Of a DNA stretch of 42,483 bases, positions 7,978 through 17,126 are shown in pieces. How positions within the stretch are numbered: the first letter of the stretch is position 1; every line of letters begins with the position of its first letter. Source of the DNA: Rhizobiaceae bacterium (GTDB lineage: Bacteria > Pseudomonadota > Alphaproteobacteria > Rhizobiales > Rhizobiaceae); assembly GCA_016763155.1 (NCBI GenBank), contig JAESUH010000014.1, positions 1-42,483 on the forward strand. Direction: 5' to 3'. The notes beneath the pieces were generated by a model that saw only the letters and a program-made list of their open reading frames with translations, did no database searches and was not told where the DNA came from. The position numbers and the translations under genes are program-made.

Positions 7978-9441
7978 ATGTGGAAGCCGCCGCAAAAGAT
8001 TCGTTGGCCATCTGGATTAGGTGAAATTCCGACGCCGGATGAAGTTGCCAAATCCTTGTTGTTTTCGCCGTTAAATGTGGGGCGTTTGAATTTGCATGCG
8101 CGCAGCTGGATACCTGCAATGGTGCCATGGCGTGCGTCCAATGATGGTGAAGTCATCCCTGAAGTTCTCGATTGGTATGGCAGATTTGCGCAAGGTAAAC
8201 CTGCGGCGATTGTCATTGAAGCCACCGGTATACGTGATGTTCCCTCCGGGCCATTGCTCAGGATTGGTAATGACAGTTTTTTACCCGGGATGAAAAAACT
8301 GGTTGAGCACGTAAAACGTGAAAGCGGTGGCAAGACAAAACTGTTCATCCAGCTGATTGATTTCCTGGCCATGAAACGACGGCCGCCTCGCGACAAGTAT
8401 CTCGGTCAATTTCTAAGAATTACACCAGACCATCAGCAGAGTTTGGAGATGCCACAGGCGACAGAGGACGATATTCGCGACCGCTTATTGTCACTGGATG
8501 ATGAACAACTTGAGAAGGTTCTAACGCCGCGCGAGTGGCAATCAATGGTCAATGGCCATCGCGATATGGTGACGGATACCCATCTCCCACACATTGAAAC
8601 CCTCCCTCAGGAATTGCCTAAATTATTTTCGGAAGCAGCAGTGCGAGCAGAGCAAGCCGGATTTGATGGCGTGGAATTACATTATGCCCACGCCTACACA
8701 ATGGCCTCATTTCTATCTGCCACCAATACGCGTGAAGATGGCTACGGTGGCAGCAAGGAAAATCGGGTGCGTTTGCCACTTGAAGTCTTCCGTGAAGTGC
8801 GTTCGGCGACCAGTGATGATTTCGTCGTTGGCACCAGATTTTTAGCTAACGAAGTCATTGATGGCGGTAGCAGTTTGGCGGATGCCTGTTATTTTGGCAC
8901 AGAGTTTGCGCGCGCAGGAATGGACTTTATTTCCCTTTCGCGCGGCGGAAAATTCGACGATGCCAAGCAACCAAAACTGGGCAGCCCTGCATATCCATAC
9001 ACCGGCCGTAGCGGCTATGAATGCATGCCGCATCATTTGTCTGATGAGCTGGGGCCTTTTGGGCGAAATTTCGAAGAAACCAAAACCATTCGTGAAACCG
9101 TTCGGGTTGCTGGATTTGAAACGCCATTTGTCGCTGCTGGAGGCATCCATAATTTTCAAATCGCTGAAGATGTTTTGCAATCAGGCGTAGCCGAGATTGT
9201 TGGTGCCGCTCGACAATCTCTTGCTGATCCAGATTGGTTTGAAAAAATTCGCTTGGGCAATATGAAAGATATTCGCCAATGCGAGTTCACCAATTATTGC
9301 GAAGGTCTGGATCAGGCCCACAAGCAAGTCACCTGCAAATTGTGGGACCGGGTTGATCTGGATGAACCCGGAATTTTGAAATCATTTGATAAAAAACGTC
9401 GATTGGCAGCGCCTAGATCATATCCGTCTTTGACGGATTGA
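7978..9441 (+). CDS. Old yellow enzyme-type NADH:flavin oxidoreductase
   Basis: 487-aa FMN-dependent TIM-barrel reductase. Motifs seen are HYAHAYTMASFLS (substrate/FMN site), the YGGSKENRVRLP signature, and AAGGIHN with VGAARQSLADPDWF near the C-terminus. Long insertions around residues 130-200 are unusual for plain OYE. After the barrel there is C-x5-C-x11-C (CEFTNYC...C), reminiscent of the iron-sulfur segment of 2,4-dienoyl-CoA reductase-type members but without a full four-cysteine set and without a following FAD/NAD domain. The likely job is hydride transfer to an enoyl-CoA or cyclic enone. The GGGAGGAAAAG sequence upstream supports this start. It is the last gene of the operon, followed by a stem-loop. 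Confidence 0.88.
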   Translation: MWKPPQKIRWPSGLGEIPTPDEVAKSLLFSPLNVGRLNLHARSWIPAMVPWRASNDGEVIPEVLDWYGRFAQGKPAAIVIEATGIRDVPSGPLLRIGNDSFLPGMKKLVEHVKRESGGKTKLFIQLIDFLAMKRRPPRDKYLGQFLRITPDHQQSLEMPQATEDDIRDRLLSLDDEQLEKVLTPREWQSMVNGHRDMVTDTHLPHIETLPQELPKLFSEAAVRAEQAGFDGVELHYAHAYTMASFLSATNTREDGYGGSKENRVRLPLEVFREVRSATSDDFVVGTRFLANEVIDGGSSLADACYFGTEFARAGMDFISLSRGGKFDDAKQPKLGSPAYPYTGRSGYECMPHHLSDELGPFGRNFEETKTIRETVRVAGFETPFVAAGGIHNFQIAEDVLQSGVAEIVGAARQSLADPDWFEKIRLGNMKDIRQCEFTNYCEGLDQAHKQVTCKLWDRVDLDEPGILKSFDKKRRLAAPRSYPSLTD

Positions 9442-9531
9442 TCTAGTTTTGTTTGTTCTCACGGCTATATCAAGCTGCGCTTGGGCCTCCGTATGGGCGG
9501 CGCAGCTAGCGCCGGGTGACTCTTTGCCTCC

Positions 9532-9562
9532 AGAGCAAGTCAACTTAAGTCAGACTTGCTCT
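9532..9562. terminator. Stem-loop between convergent operons
   Basis: Perfect 10-bp inverted repeat (AGAGCAAGTC at 9532-9541, GACTTGCTCT at 9553-9562) with an 11-nt loop that itself contains ACTTAAGT. It lies between the OYE gene and the convergent Rid gene, so it could end transcription from both sides. There is no long T run, hence moderate confidence. Confidence 0.55.
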
Positions 9563-9579
9563 TAAACAGGGGCGTTGTA

Positions 9580-9981
9580 TTACTCCCCGGTCAAAACTGC
9601 CGTCGCTTCAATTTCCAGAAGCGCGTCATCTTCGATGAGTTCCTTGATCACCAACATAGACATTGCCGGAAAATGGCGTCCAAGCACCCGGCGATAAACC
9701 TCACCAACTTCCGGCAATCGGGAAAGATATTCCTTCTTATCCAAGATGAACCAGGTCAGCCGTGTGATGTCCGAAATTTTGCCGCCAGCGGCTTCAACTA
9801 CTTCAACGATATTCGTCAGAGCCTGTTCCATTTGACCAATGAAATCATGGGTCTCAAATTTTTGCTCCGCAGTCCAGCCGATCTGACCGCCAACATAAAG
9901 AGTTCCATCAGCGGTTAAAACACCGTTGGCATAGCCACTGGCTTTGCTCCAATTATCCGGCTGAATTATTTTATGCGTCAT
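9580..9981 (-). CDS. Rid (YjgF/YER057c) family protein, arginine-less subgroup
   Basis: 133-aa trimeric Rid-fold protein. Typical elements are YVGGQIGW (29-36), AL-NI-EVVEAAGG and the C-terminal LLEIEATAVL with the conserved Glu. The arginine that enamine/imine deaminases of the RidA group use is replaced: the usual PAR is P105-A-M107. It may therefore have another activity or just bind intermediates. The start at 9981 has GGAG 6 nt upstream; a longer in-frame start at 9993 is less likely. It is the last gene of the anthranilate-type CoA operon, after the CoA ligase. The 2-aminobenzoyl-CoA monooxygenase/reductase product is a cyclic enamine, which makes a Rid protein a sensible partner. Confidence 0.88.
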   Translation of the reverse strand: MTHKIIQPDNWSKASGYANGVLTADGTLYVGGQIGWTAEQKFETHDFIGQMEQALTNIVEVVEAAGGKISDITRLTWFILDKKEYLSRLPEVGEVYRRVLGRHFPAMSMLVIKELIEDDALLEIEATAVLTGE

Positions 9982-10001
9982 TATCTGCTCCACAAATGTC
10001 G

Positions 10002-11636
10002 TTAGGATTTTTGCCCGTAATTCGGGTCTTTTAAAAGATAGCGTTGAAGTTTTCCCGAGGCTGTTTTCGGCAAGGCATCACAAAAGGCGATGCTGCGCGG
10101 GTACTTATAAGGAGCGATGGCACCTTTTACATAGGTTTGCAGCAGTAGAACCATTTCGTCGTTTTTAGGGAAACCGTCCTTCAAAACAACAAAGGCCTTT
10201 ACAATCATCCCACGTTGTTCGTCTGGCACGCCAACCACTGCACATTCTGATATTGCCTCATGGCCCAAGAGTGCGCCCTCAACGTCTGGTCCGGCAATGT
10301 TATATCCCGAGGAAACGATCATATCGTCATTGCGCGCTACGAAGTGAAAAAAGCCCTCAGCATCTTTGGTGAAAGCATCGCCGGTAATGTTCCAGCCATC
10401 TACCACGTAATCTTTCTGCCGCTCGTCGGCCAGATAGCGACAACCGGTTGGTCCGCGCACTGCGAGGCGACCGACATTACCGTCTTCAACTTCTAAGCCG
10501 TTTTCGTCGACAATCTTTGCCTCATAATGTTTGATAGGTTTGCCGGTGCGGCCCGGTTGGTGATCTTCAAATCTGGTGGATATAAATACGTGAAGCAGTT
10601 CGGTTGCTCCCATGCTATCCAGTATAGGCTTTCCAGTTTTTTCCATCCAAGAATTATAGATTTGGGCTGGTAAAGTTTCACCAGCAGAGACGGCTGCTCG
10701 CAGAGAGGATAAGTCGGCGCCGTCGTCCATCGCTTCCAACATGATGCGGTAAGCGGTTGGCGCGGTGAAGCAAATCGTTGCCTCATATTTTTGGATATAC
10801 TCGACCATGTTCAGGGGAGAGGCGTTTTCCAATAGCGTTGCCGTTGCGCCAAACCGCAATGGAAATATTGCCAAACCGCCTAACCCGAAAGTAAACGCAA
10901 GAGGCGGTGACCCGATGAAGACATCTTCCGGCGTCACGCCCAAAACTTCGTTGGCGTAACCATCAGCGATGATCAGTAAATCGCGATGAAAGTGCATGGT
11001 GGCTTTTGGCAGGCCGGTCGTGCCTGACGTAAATCCCAACAGCGCCACATCATCACGCCCGGTCTTTACGGTTTCATAAACAACCGGTTTTTCAAGTGCC
11101 ATCCGGTCAAGCTCTGCATCGTGATTTGAGGTGCCATCGAAACCAATAACCTTGCTTAAAAATTGGTTGTCTTTTGCACAAATGATCATCTCATCCATCA
11201 AGCGTGTGTCACAAAGGGCAAGCGAAATTTCAGCAATATCGACGACTTTTCCTAACTCTGCTGCCCGCAGCATCGGCATGGTGTTTACTGCAACCGCACC
11301 CACTTTGGTCACCGCCAACCAGCAAGCAACCATGGCAGGATTATTTGCCGACCTGATCAGCACGCGATTACCGGGCACAATTCCCAAATCTTCGACGAGG
11401 ACATGAGCAATCCGATTGGTCCAGTCTGACAATTCTTTGTAGGTACGCCGGCGACCATTGCCAATCAGCGCCGTATGATCGCCGAAATTTTTGGCAACCA
11501 TAGCGTCGGTTAGTTCATAGCCTACATTCAAATATTCCGGGTAGTCGAAACCCTCCTGCGGCAGATCCGGCCATAGCTCAGGAGCAGGCAGATTATCGCG
11601 TGTAAAACTGTCGATATGAGCTGTAGGTCCAAGCAT
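10002..11636 (-). CDS. Aryl-CoA ligase, probably 2-aminobenzoate-CoA ligase
   Basis: 544-aa AMP-forming acyl/aryl-CoA synthetase of the benzoate/2-aminobenzoate-CoA ligase group. Motif A3 is FTSGTTGLPKATMHFH, A5 lies around DSMGATELLHVF, A7 is WNITGDAF, A8 covers GYNIAGPDVEGALL and the invariant lysine is in KTASGKLQR. The N-terminal LPAPELWPDLPQEGFDYPEYLNV-type opening (given here only as a landmark at residues 15-37) is common in this subgroup. Neighbours (acyl-CoA dehydrogenase, crotonase, SDR, MarR, and a nearby ACMR-type fusion at 22371-24746) strongly suggest anthranilate as substrate, giving 2-aminobenzoyl-CoA. AAGGA sits just upstream, and only 2 nt separate it from the preceding stop. 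Benzoate or another aryl acid cannot be excluded. Confidence 0.88.
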   Translation of the reverse strand: MLGPTAHIDSFTRDNLPAPELWPDLPQEGFDYPEYLNVGYELTDAMVAKNFGDHTALIGNGRRRTYKELSDWTNRIAHVLVEDLGIVPGNRVLIRSANNPAMVACWLAVTKVGAVAVNTMPMLRAAELGKVVDIAEISLALCDTRLMDEMIICAKDNQFLSKVIGFDGTSNHDAELDRMALEKPVVYETVKTGRDDVALLGFTSGTTGLPKATMHFHRDLLIIADGYANEVLGVTPEDVFIGSPPLAFTFGLGGLAIFPLRFGATATLLENASPLNMVEYIQKYEATICFTAPTAYRIMLEAMDDGADLSSLRAAVSAGETLPAQIYNSWMEKTGKPILDSMGATELLHVFISTRFEDHQPGRTGKPIKHYEAKIVDENGLEVEDGNVGRLAVRGPTGCRYLADERQKDYVVDGWNITGDAFTKDAEGFFHFVARNDDMIVSSGYNIAGPDVEGALLGHEAISECAVVGVPDEQRGMIVKAFVVLKDGFPKNDEMVLLLQTYVKGAIAPYKYPRSIAFCDALPKTASGKLQRYLLKDPNYGQKS

Positions 11637-11638
11637 GT

Positions 11639-12802
11639 TTATCCTTTTCGAAATATGTCCATTGTTTGGCGTGCAATAATTACCTTTTGCACGTCAGATG
11701 CACCCTCATAAATCCGTAAGGCGCGAATTTCCCGATATAGTTTTTCGACGGGTTCATCTGATTTAACACCGTCTCCACCATGAAGCTGGACTGCCTGATC
11801 AATGACTTTTTGAGCGTGATCTGTCGAGAATAGTTTCGCCATTGCCGCCTCGCGGGTGATGCGGGGAGCGCCGGAATCTTTTGTCCACGCGGCGCGATAA
11901 ACGAGCAGTGCACTTGCATCAACATCTACCGCCATATCGGCAATATGGCCCTGCACCATTTGCAAATCAAATAAGGGCGCCCCTTGTACGTGGCGGGTCG
12001 AGACCCGCATCAATGCCTCATCCAATGCGCGACGGGCAAAACCCAATGCCGCTGCCCCGACTGTTGGACGGAAAATATCGAGAACCGACATGGCTATTTT
12101 GAAGCCCTGCCCGCTTTCTCCAAGCAGCGACGAAACCGGAATTCGGCAATCTGTAAAACGCAAAGTAGCCAAAGGATGCGGCGCAATGGTTTGTTGACGC
12201 TCAACAATTTCAAAACCTGACACCCCGGCAGGAAGGATGAATGCCGATAGGCCACGAGCACCCGGCGCTTCTCCGGTACGGGCAAAGACGGTGTAAACAT
12301 CCGCTATGCCGCCATTGGAAATCCAAGTCTTTTCTCCATTTAATACGAAGTGATCCCCGTCAAGGGTCGCGGTCATGGTAGAGTTGGCAACGTCCGACCC
12401 TGATTGTGGTTCCGTCAGTGCGAAGGCAGATATTGCGCGGCCGGAGCGTGTGAGCGTCAGCCATTCTGATTTCTGTGCTTGCGTACCAAAAAGCGAAATT
12501 GCACCTGTTCCCAACCCTTGCATTGCGAAGGCAAAATCGGCCAGGCCATCATGGCGGGCAAGCGTTTCGCGAATAATGCAGAGAGTGCGGACATCGAGGC
12601 TGCCGCCAGTTTCCGGATCAATTGCCGAATGGGTAAGCCAACCAGCTTCTCCCAATTTCGAAACAAGTTTGCGGCATGCCATATCAACATCAGAATGGTC
12701 AATTGCGGATAAATTATCCGTTGCCCATTGATCCAGTTCAATGGCAAGTTCTTTATGCTGTGGTGTAAAAAACGGCCAGTCGAGAAAGCTCTTATCTGCC
12801 AT
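11639..12802 (-). CDS. Acyl-CoA dehydrogenase
   Basis: 387-aa FAD flavoprotein of the acyl-CoA dehydrogenase family. Seen are FALTEPQSGSDVANS (FAD/substrate loop), the GEKTWISNGG segment, the C-terminal QLHGGDG helix, and catalytic Glu366 in YEGASDVQ, the same position as in medium-chain enzymes. In the 2-aminobenzoyl-CoA pathway it may desaturate a ring-reduced or ring-opened CoA ester. The start codon overlaps the crotonase stop by one base (TAATG), with GAGGG upstream. The electron acceptor would be ETF, not encoded here. Confidence 0.92.
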   Translation of the reverse strand: MADKSFLDWPFFTPQHKELAIELDQWATDNLSAIDHSDVDMACRKLVSKLGEAGWLTHSAIDPETGGSLDVRTLCIIRETLARHDGLADFAFAMQGLGTGAISLFGTQAQKSEWLTLTRSGRAISAFALTEPQSGSDVANSTMTATLDGDHFVLNGEKTWISNGGIADVYTVFARTGEAPGARGLSAFILPAGVSGFEIVERQQTIAPHPLATLRFTDCRIPVSSLLGESGQGFKIAMSVLDIFRPTVGAAALGFARRALDEALMRVSTRHVQGAPLFDLQMVQGHIADMAVDVDASALLVYRAAWTKDSGAPRITREAAMAKLFSTDHAQKVIDQAVQLHGGDGVKSDEPVEKLYREIRALRIYEGASDVQKVIIARQTMDIFRKG

Positions 12803-13611
12803 TAATTGCCCTCGAATTTTGGTTTATCTTTTGCGACGAACGCATGAAAGGCGCGTTCAAAATCCAGAGTTTGCATGCAAATTGCCTGAGCTTGCGCCTC
12901 GGCCTCAATGGCCTGATCAAGGGTCATGGACCATTCCTGCGCTAACATGGTTTTGGTCATCATGTTGCCAAATCCCGGTCCGCTGGCAATGCGTGCAGCA
13001 AGTTCATATGCAGCGCCTTCCAACTCATCCGCCGGCACAACCCGATTGAAAAACCCCCATCTTTCGCCTTCATCGGCGCTCATTGATCTGCCGGTATAAA
13101 GCAGTTCAGCTGCCCTGCCCTGTCCGATGATGCGTGGCAAAATTGCGCAAGCACCCATGTCACATCCGGCCAAGCCAACACGGGAAAACAAGAATGCGGT
13201 TTTTGCTTCGGGAGTGGCGACACGCAAATCTGCGGCCATGGCGATGATGGCGCCAGCACCAACGCAAATGCCATCAACGGCTGCAATTACCGGCTTGCCG
13301 CAACCTAAAATTGCCTTTACCAGATCACCGGTCATGCGAGTAAATGCCAGCAATTCTTTCATACTCATTTTGGTAAGTGGGCCAATGATATCATGCACAT
13401 CTCCGCCCGAGCTGAAATTTCCGCCATTCGAATTAAAAACCACAGCATTGACGTCATCGGCATATACCAGATCGCGAAACCAGTCGCGCAACTCAGCATA
13501 GCTGTCGAAGGTGAGCGGGTTTTTACGTTCCGGTCGGTCTAGTGCGATTAACGCGATTTTATCTATAATTTCACATTTGAAATGGGTTACATCTGTTCTC
13601 ATTGTATTCAA
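12802..13611 (-). CDS. Enoyl-CoA hydratase/isomerase (crotonase) family protein with atypical active site
   Basis: 269 aa. The crotonase fold is shown by the oxyanion-hole segments [13 protein letters not shown] and [11 protein letters not shown], and by [16 protein letters not shown]. Both glutamates of classical hydratases are missing: the GGGCE position is Ile122 and the PEI glutamate position is Phe142. Asp151 in GCDMGAC remains, like the acid used by some isomerase, hydrolase or ring-opening members. So it may hydrolyse, isomerise or open a ring rather than hydrate a plain enoyl-CoA. The TTG at 13611 has GGAGG 7 nt upstream and is chosen over the ATG at 13602, which would be about 16 nt away. 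It is co-transcribed with marR and the acyl-CoA dehydrogenase gene. Confidence 0.88.
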   Translation of the reverse strand: MNTMRTDVTHFKCEIIDKIALIALDRPERKNPLTFDSYAELRDWFRDLVYADDVNAVVFNSNGGNFSSGGDVHDIIGPLTKMSMKELLAFTRMTGDLVKAILGCGKPVIAAVDGICVGAGAIIAMAADLRVATPEAKTAFLFSRVGLAGCDMGACAILPRIIGQGRAAELLYTGRSMSADEGERWGFFNRVVPADELEGAAYELAARIASGPGFGNMMTKTMLAQEWSMTLDQAIEAEAQAQAICMQTLDFERAFHAFVAKDKPKFEGN

Positions 13612-14081
13612 ATTCTTTCCTCCAGAGACTTAGTCAATTCATCCAATTGGTCCGAGAATTCGGCACCGCCTTTGGATGCAAATTCGGATAACATGTCATC
13701 GACCCAGCTTTCATGGGCATTGGCCTGCACGGCAAAATCTTCCCGACCTTTCGCAGTAAGTCTGACCAGAAGCGCCCTCCTGTCTCCAGCAACAGGCACT
13801 CGAAGGACCAGTCCGTCCTTCACCAGTCGATCGACAATGCCTGTGACATTTCCGTTCGAGACCATTAGCACGTTTGAAAGTTCGCTCATTTTGAGACCCT
13901 TTTCAAATCTGTAGAGAGCCGCCAAAACGTCAAACCGTGGCATTGTTGAAGCAAATTCTTGACGCAGCTTTTCGCGCAATTGGGTTTCGATAATTCGGGA
14001 TGCCTTAAGCAATCTGAGCCACAACCTCAAATTTTGCTTTGATTGCGGTTCAGATTTTTCAGAGCGTTTGTTCTGGCTCAT
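13608..14081 (-). CDS. MarR-family transcriptional regulator (in-operon)
   Basis: 157-aa winged-helix regulator. The DNA-binding core is [28 protein letters not shown] followed by the wing [15 protein letters not shown]. It overlaps the SDR stop by ATGA and lies inside the catabolic operon, so it is probably autoregulated. The ligand is likely a CoA ester or aryl acid of the pathway, as is common for MarR proteins of aryl-CoA clusters. The palindrome at 14904-14924 in the divergent promoter region is a candidate operator. Confidence 0.92.
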   Translation of the reverse strand: MSQNKRSEKSEPQSKQNLRLWLRLLKASRIIETQLREKLRQEFASTMPRFDVLAALYRFEKGLKMSELSNVLMVSNGNVTGIVDRLVKDGLVLRVPVAGDRRALLVRLTAKGREDFAVQANAHESWVDDMLSEFASKGGAEFSDQLDELTKSLEERI

Positions 14082-14818
14082 ATCTCGCCCCCAGAAATGC
14101 TCAATGTATGTCCAGTGACAGAACGCGCCGCGTCAGAACACAGCCATAAGGCTGCGCCACTGACCTCGTCCGTTTGGATAAACCGTTTCTGCGGGTTTGT
14201 ATTTTGGAGGGACTTTACGGCCGCTTCTTCGCTCATCCCTGTTGTCTTGATGATATTAGAAATTGAGCGGTCCAGCAAAGGGGTTTCGATAAACCCCGGG
14301 CAAATTGCATTGACTGTTATGCCGGTCCTTGCCAGTTCCAAACTCAGGCTACGGGTTAAACCCACCACCCCGTGTTTGGCTGCAGAATAACCTGAGACAT
14401 ATGCGTAACCTTTTAATCCGGCGGTAGACGCAATAACAATCAAGCGCCCCCAATCGGATTTGGTCATGTCCGGCAATGCGGCCTGCCATGTATTGAACAC
14501 ACCGATAAGATTGACCCCAAGCATTGCGTTCAAATCGTCAGCGGTCATCTTGGCAAACGGTTTGCTTTCAGCGGCACCGGCATTGGAAACTAAAATATCG
14601 ATCGGCCCTTGCGCCTTGCGTGCGGCAGCGAATGCATCACTCACCGATTCAGGATCGACAACATCACAGATTTGATATGGCAGGTTTTGCGCTTCCAATG
14701 GCGCCTGACTGCGGCCCATAATGGTGACCTTTGCCCCCGCTTTGGCGAAGGAATGCGCGATATCCGCACCAACACCTGAGCCGCCGCCCGTGACAATGAC
14801 ATGCTTGTTTTTGACCAT
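14078..14818 (-). CDS. Short-chain dehydrogenase, 3-hydroxyacyl-CoA dehydrogenase-like
   Basis: 246-aa classical SDR with TGGGSGVG (10-17), SNAGAAE, and the YSAAK catalytic pair after STAGLKGYAYVSG. It closes with [13 protein letters not shown]. As first gene of the minus-strand operon (SDR, marR, crotonase, acyl-CoA dehydrogenase, ligase, rid) it likely oxidises a beta-hydroxyacyl-CoA or cyclic alcohol intermediate of the 2-aminobenzoyl-CoA route. A GAGTGGAA sequence lies upstream of the ATG. Confidence 0.9.
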   Translation of the reverse strand: MVKNKHVIVTGGGSGVGADIAHSFAKAGAKVTIMGRSQAPLEAQNLPYQICDVVDPESVSDAFAAARKAQGPIDILVSNAGAAESKPFAKMTADDLNAMLGVNLIGVFNTWQAALPDMTKSDWGRLIVIASTAGLKGYAYVSGYSAAKHGVVGLTRSLSLELARTGITVNAICPGFIETPLLDRSISNIIKTTGMSEEAAVKSLQNTNPQKRFIQTDEVSGAALWLCSDAARSVTGHTLSISGGEI

Positions 14819-14903
14819 GATATTCCACTCAGAAATTGGTCGCGAAACACATTCTTCGCGATGCCCGAAACCTATCGCATCAATTTAAGACTTTCAAGGA
14901 GAT

Positions 14904-14924
14904 AATATTTAGGCTTGAAATATT
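14904..14924. promoter_or_regulatory. Palindrome in divergent SDR/gcdH promoter region, candidate MarR operator
   Basis: Perfect 7-bp arms AATATTT (14904-14910) and AAATATT (14918-14924) around a 7-nt centre, in the 150-bp region between divergent operons. A second inverted pair, TTTCAAG (14892-14898) with CTTGAAA (14914-14920), overlaps it. Size and symmetry suit a MarR dimer; the regulator is probably the one at 13608-14081. Confidence 0.5.
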
Positions 14925-14968
14925 TATGCTTAAAATTATAGTGCCGCTAACCCTTTAGGAGATCACCC

Positions 14969-16207
14969 ATGAGCGACGTTAACAGCATCCACACTTCATC
15001 AAGCTCCCCCGAGCAGGCGAGAGCAAAACCAGCGCATTTGAATTGGGAAGATCCGTTTTTGATCGACAATCTTCTTAGCGACGAGGAACGTATGATCCGC
15101 GATGCTGCGAATGCCTATTGTCAGGACAAGCTCGCCTCTCGCGTCATCAACGCCAATCGACATGAGGTATTTGACCGCGAAATAATGAACGAAATGGGTG
15201 AACTTGGATTGCTTGGTTCAACCATCCCAGAGGAATATGGCGGCGTTGGTGCCAATTATGTCTCTTACGGTTTGGTGGCAAGAGAAGTAGAGCGGGTGGA
15301 TAGTGGCTACCGTTCAGCTATGTCGGTGCAGTCCAGCCTCGTAATGCATCCGATATTTGCCTATGGCACGGAAGAGCAGCGCATGAAATATTTGCCGAAA
15401 CTTGCCTCCGGCGATTGGGTTGGGTGTTTTGGATTAACCGAGCCAGATCACGGGTCAGATCCTGGTTCGATGATCACTCAGGCCAAACCGGTTGATGGCG
15501 GCTATCTTTTGTCAGGCGCAAAAAACTGGATTACCAATTCACCTATTGCCGATGTTTTTGTCGTATGGGCAAAATCTGGCGGGCATGAGGGAAAGATCAA
15601 AGGGTTCATTCTAGATAAAGGCATGACCGGGCTCAGCGCTCCTAAAATTGATGGCAAATTCAGCCTTCGCGCCTCAATAACCGGTATGATTCATATGGAT
15701 GAAGTATTTGTACCGGAGGAAAATCTATTGCCCCATGCGAGTGGTCTTGCCGGGCCATTTGGCTGCCTTAATCGCGCGCGCTTTGGTATTAGCTGGGGAG
15801 CGATGGGGGCTGCCGAAGCCTGTTGGCATGCGGCTCGCCAATACACCATGGATCGAAAACAATTTGGCAAGCCATTGGCTGCAATGCAATTGATCCAAAA
15901 GAAGCTGGCCGATATGCAAACCGACATTTCACTAGGGCTGCTTGGCGCTCTGCGTTTGGGCCGGATGCTGGATGACCACACATCTTCTGCCGAGTTGATT
16001 AGCCTGATGAAGCGCAATAATTGCGGCAAGGCACTGGATATCGCACGAATGGCAAGGGACATGCATGGTGGAAACGGGGTGAGTGATGAATATGGCGTCA
16101 TTCGCCACATGATGAACCTTGAAGCCGTCAACACCTACGAAGGCACTCACGATGTGCATGCCCTCATTCTCGGCAGAGGCCAAACAGGGCTACAAGCATT
16201 TCAATAG
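14969..16207 (+). CDS. gcdH: Glutaryl-CoA dehydrogenase
   Basis: 412-aa flavoprotein that oxidatively decarboxylates glutaryl-CoA to crotonyl-CoA. GCDH features include the N-terminal [15 protein letters not shown] opening, [17 protein letters not shown], the [18 protein letters not shown] helix, YTMDRKQFG, and catalytic Glu391 in TYEGTHD. AGGAG is 8 nt upstream of the ATG. It is divergent from the CoA-ligase operon and directly upstream of tryptophan 2,3-dioxygenase. Glutaryl-CoA is the expected end product of lysine/tryptophan breakdown and plausibly of the 2-aminobenzoyl-CoA route. Confidence 0.95.
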   Translation: MSDVNSIHTSSSSPEQARAKPAHLNWEDPFLIDNLLSDEERMIRDAANAYCQDKLASRVINANRHEVFDREIMNEMGELGLLGSTIPEEYGGVGANYVSYGLVAREVERVDSGYRSAMSVQSSLVMHPIFAYGTEEQRMKYLPKLASGDWVGCFGLTEPDHGSDPGSMITQAKPVDGGYLLSGAKNWITNSPIADVFVVWAKSGGHEGKIKGFILDKGMTGLSAPKIDGKFSLRASITGMIHMDEVFVPEENLLPHASGLAGPFGCLNRARFGISWGAMGAAEACWHAARQYTMDRKQFGKPLAAMQLIQKKLADMQTDISLGLLGALRLGRMLDDHTSSAELISLMKRNNCGKALDIARMARDMHGGNGVSDEYGVIRHMMNLEAVNTYEGTHDVHALILGRGQTGLQAFQ

Positions 16208-16283
16208 GTCCTGCCCCTAAGAGTCATTGTTGTGGAGATGGATTTCTGCAACAATGACGATATCAATCAAGGACAATTTTCAC

Positions 16284-17126
16284 ATGAGCGATAAGACACC
16301 ATATGATCCCGAGACCGAGGGCGCTCATATGAATTTTAATGACCAGATGTCCTATTCCCAATATCTTGGGCTCGACACATTGTTGTCGGCGCAAAACCCC
16401 TTAACCCAAACCCATGATGAAATGCTGTTTATAATTCAGCATCAGACGTCTGAGCTATGGATGCGGTTGGTTTTACACGAAATGAATGTAGCGCGTCAGG
16501 CCATTGGTGACGGTCAATTGCCTATGGCATTTAAAATGCTCAGTCGAATTGCCAAAATTTTTGAACAATTGAACAATGCATGGGACGTGCTTCGAACCAT
16601 GACTCCAAGCGAGTACACCTCGTTTCGCGACGCTTTAGGGCAATCTTCGGGCTTCCAGTCTTGGCAATATCGACTGATTGAATTCGTGGTCGGCAATCGC
16701 AATCAAGCCATGTTAAAGCCACATAAACACGATGCTGAAATATTCGGCCTGCTTCAGGCTGAATTGAATGTTCCAAGTTTATATGACGTTGTTATCGCCG
16801 AATTGTCAAAACAAGGATTTGCAATCTCAGCCAATTGTTTGAACAGGGACGTATCACAAAGTCATACATTTGATGAATCCGTTCAAGAGGCTTGGCGAAC
16901 AGTATACGAAAATCCACAATCGTATTGGCAACTCTATGAGCTAGCCGAAAAATTGGTCGATTTTGAGGATTACTTCAGACGCTGGCGATTCAACCACGTT
17001 GTTACTGTCGAGCGAATTATTGGCTTTAAGCGTGGTACCGGTGGAACTGGTGGCGTAAATTATCTAAAGCGCATGTTGGAGATTGAGCTTTTCCCAGAAC
17101 TCTGGCGAGTAAGAACAATTCTGTAA
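16284..17126 (+). CDS. kynA: Tryptophan 2,3-dioxygenase
   Basis: 280-aa heme enzyme opening L-tryptophan to N-formylkynurenine. The substrate-binding His53 lies in IIQHQTSELW, and the heme ligand His238 in WRFNH is followed by VERIIGFKRGTGGTGGVNYL. Length matches bacterial TDO (about 280). An open frame reaches back to 16227, but the ATG at 16284 with AAGGA about 10 nt upstream gives the normal N-terminus. It lies 76 nt after gcdH, probably in the same transcript. No kynureninase or KynB is nearby, unless the cyclase-family protein at 4335-5123 serves as formamidase. It links tryptophan to the anthranilate genes around it. Confidence 0.95.
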   Translation: MSDKTPYDPETEGAHMNFNDQMSYSQYLGLDTLLSAQNPLTQTHDEMLFIIQHQTSELWMRLVLHEMNVARQAIGDGQLPMAFKMLSRIAKIFEQLNNAWDVLRTMTPSEYTSFRDALGQSSGFQSWQYRLIEFVVGNRNQAMLKPHKHDAEIFGLLQAELNVPSLYDVVIAELSKQGFAISANCLNRDVSQSHTFDESVQEAWRTVYENPQSYWQLYELAEKLVDFEDYFRRWRFNHVVTVERIIGFKRGTGGTGGVNYLKRMLEIELFPELWRVRTIL

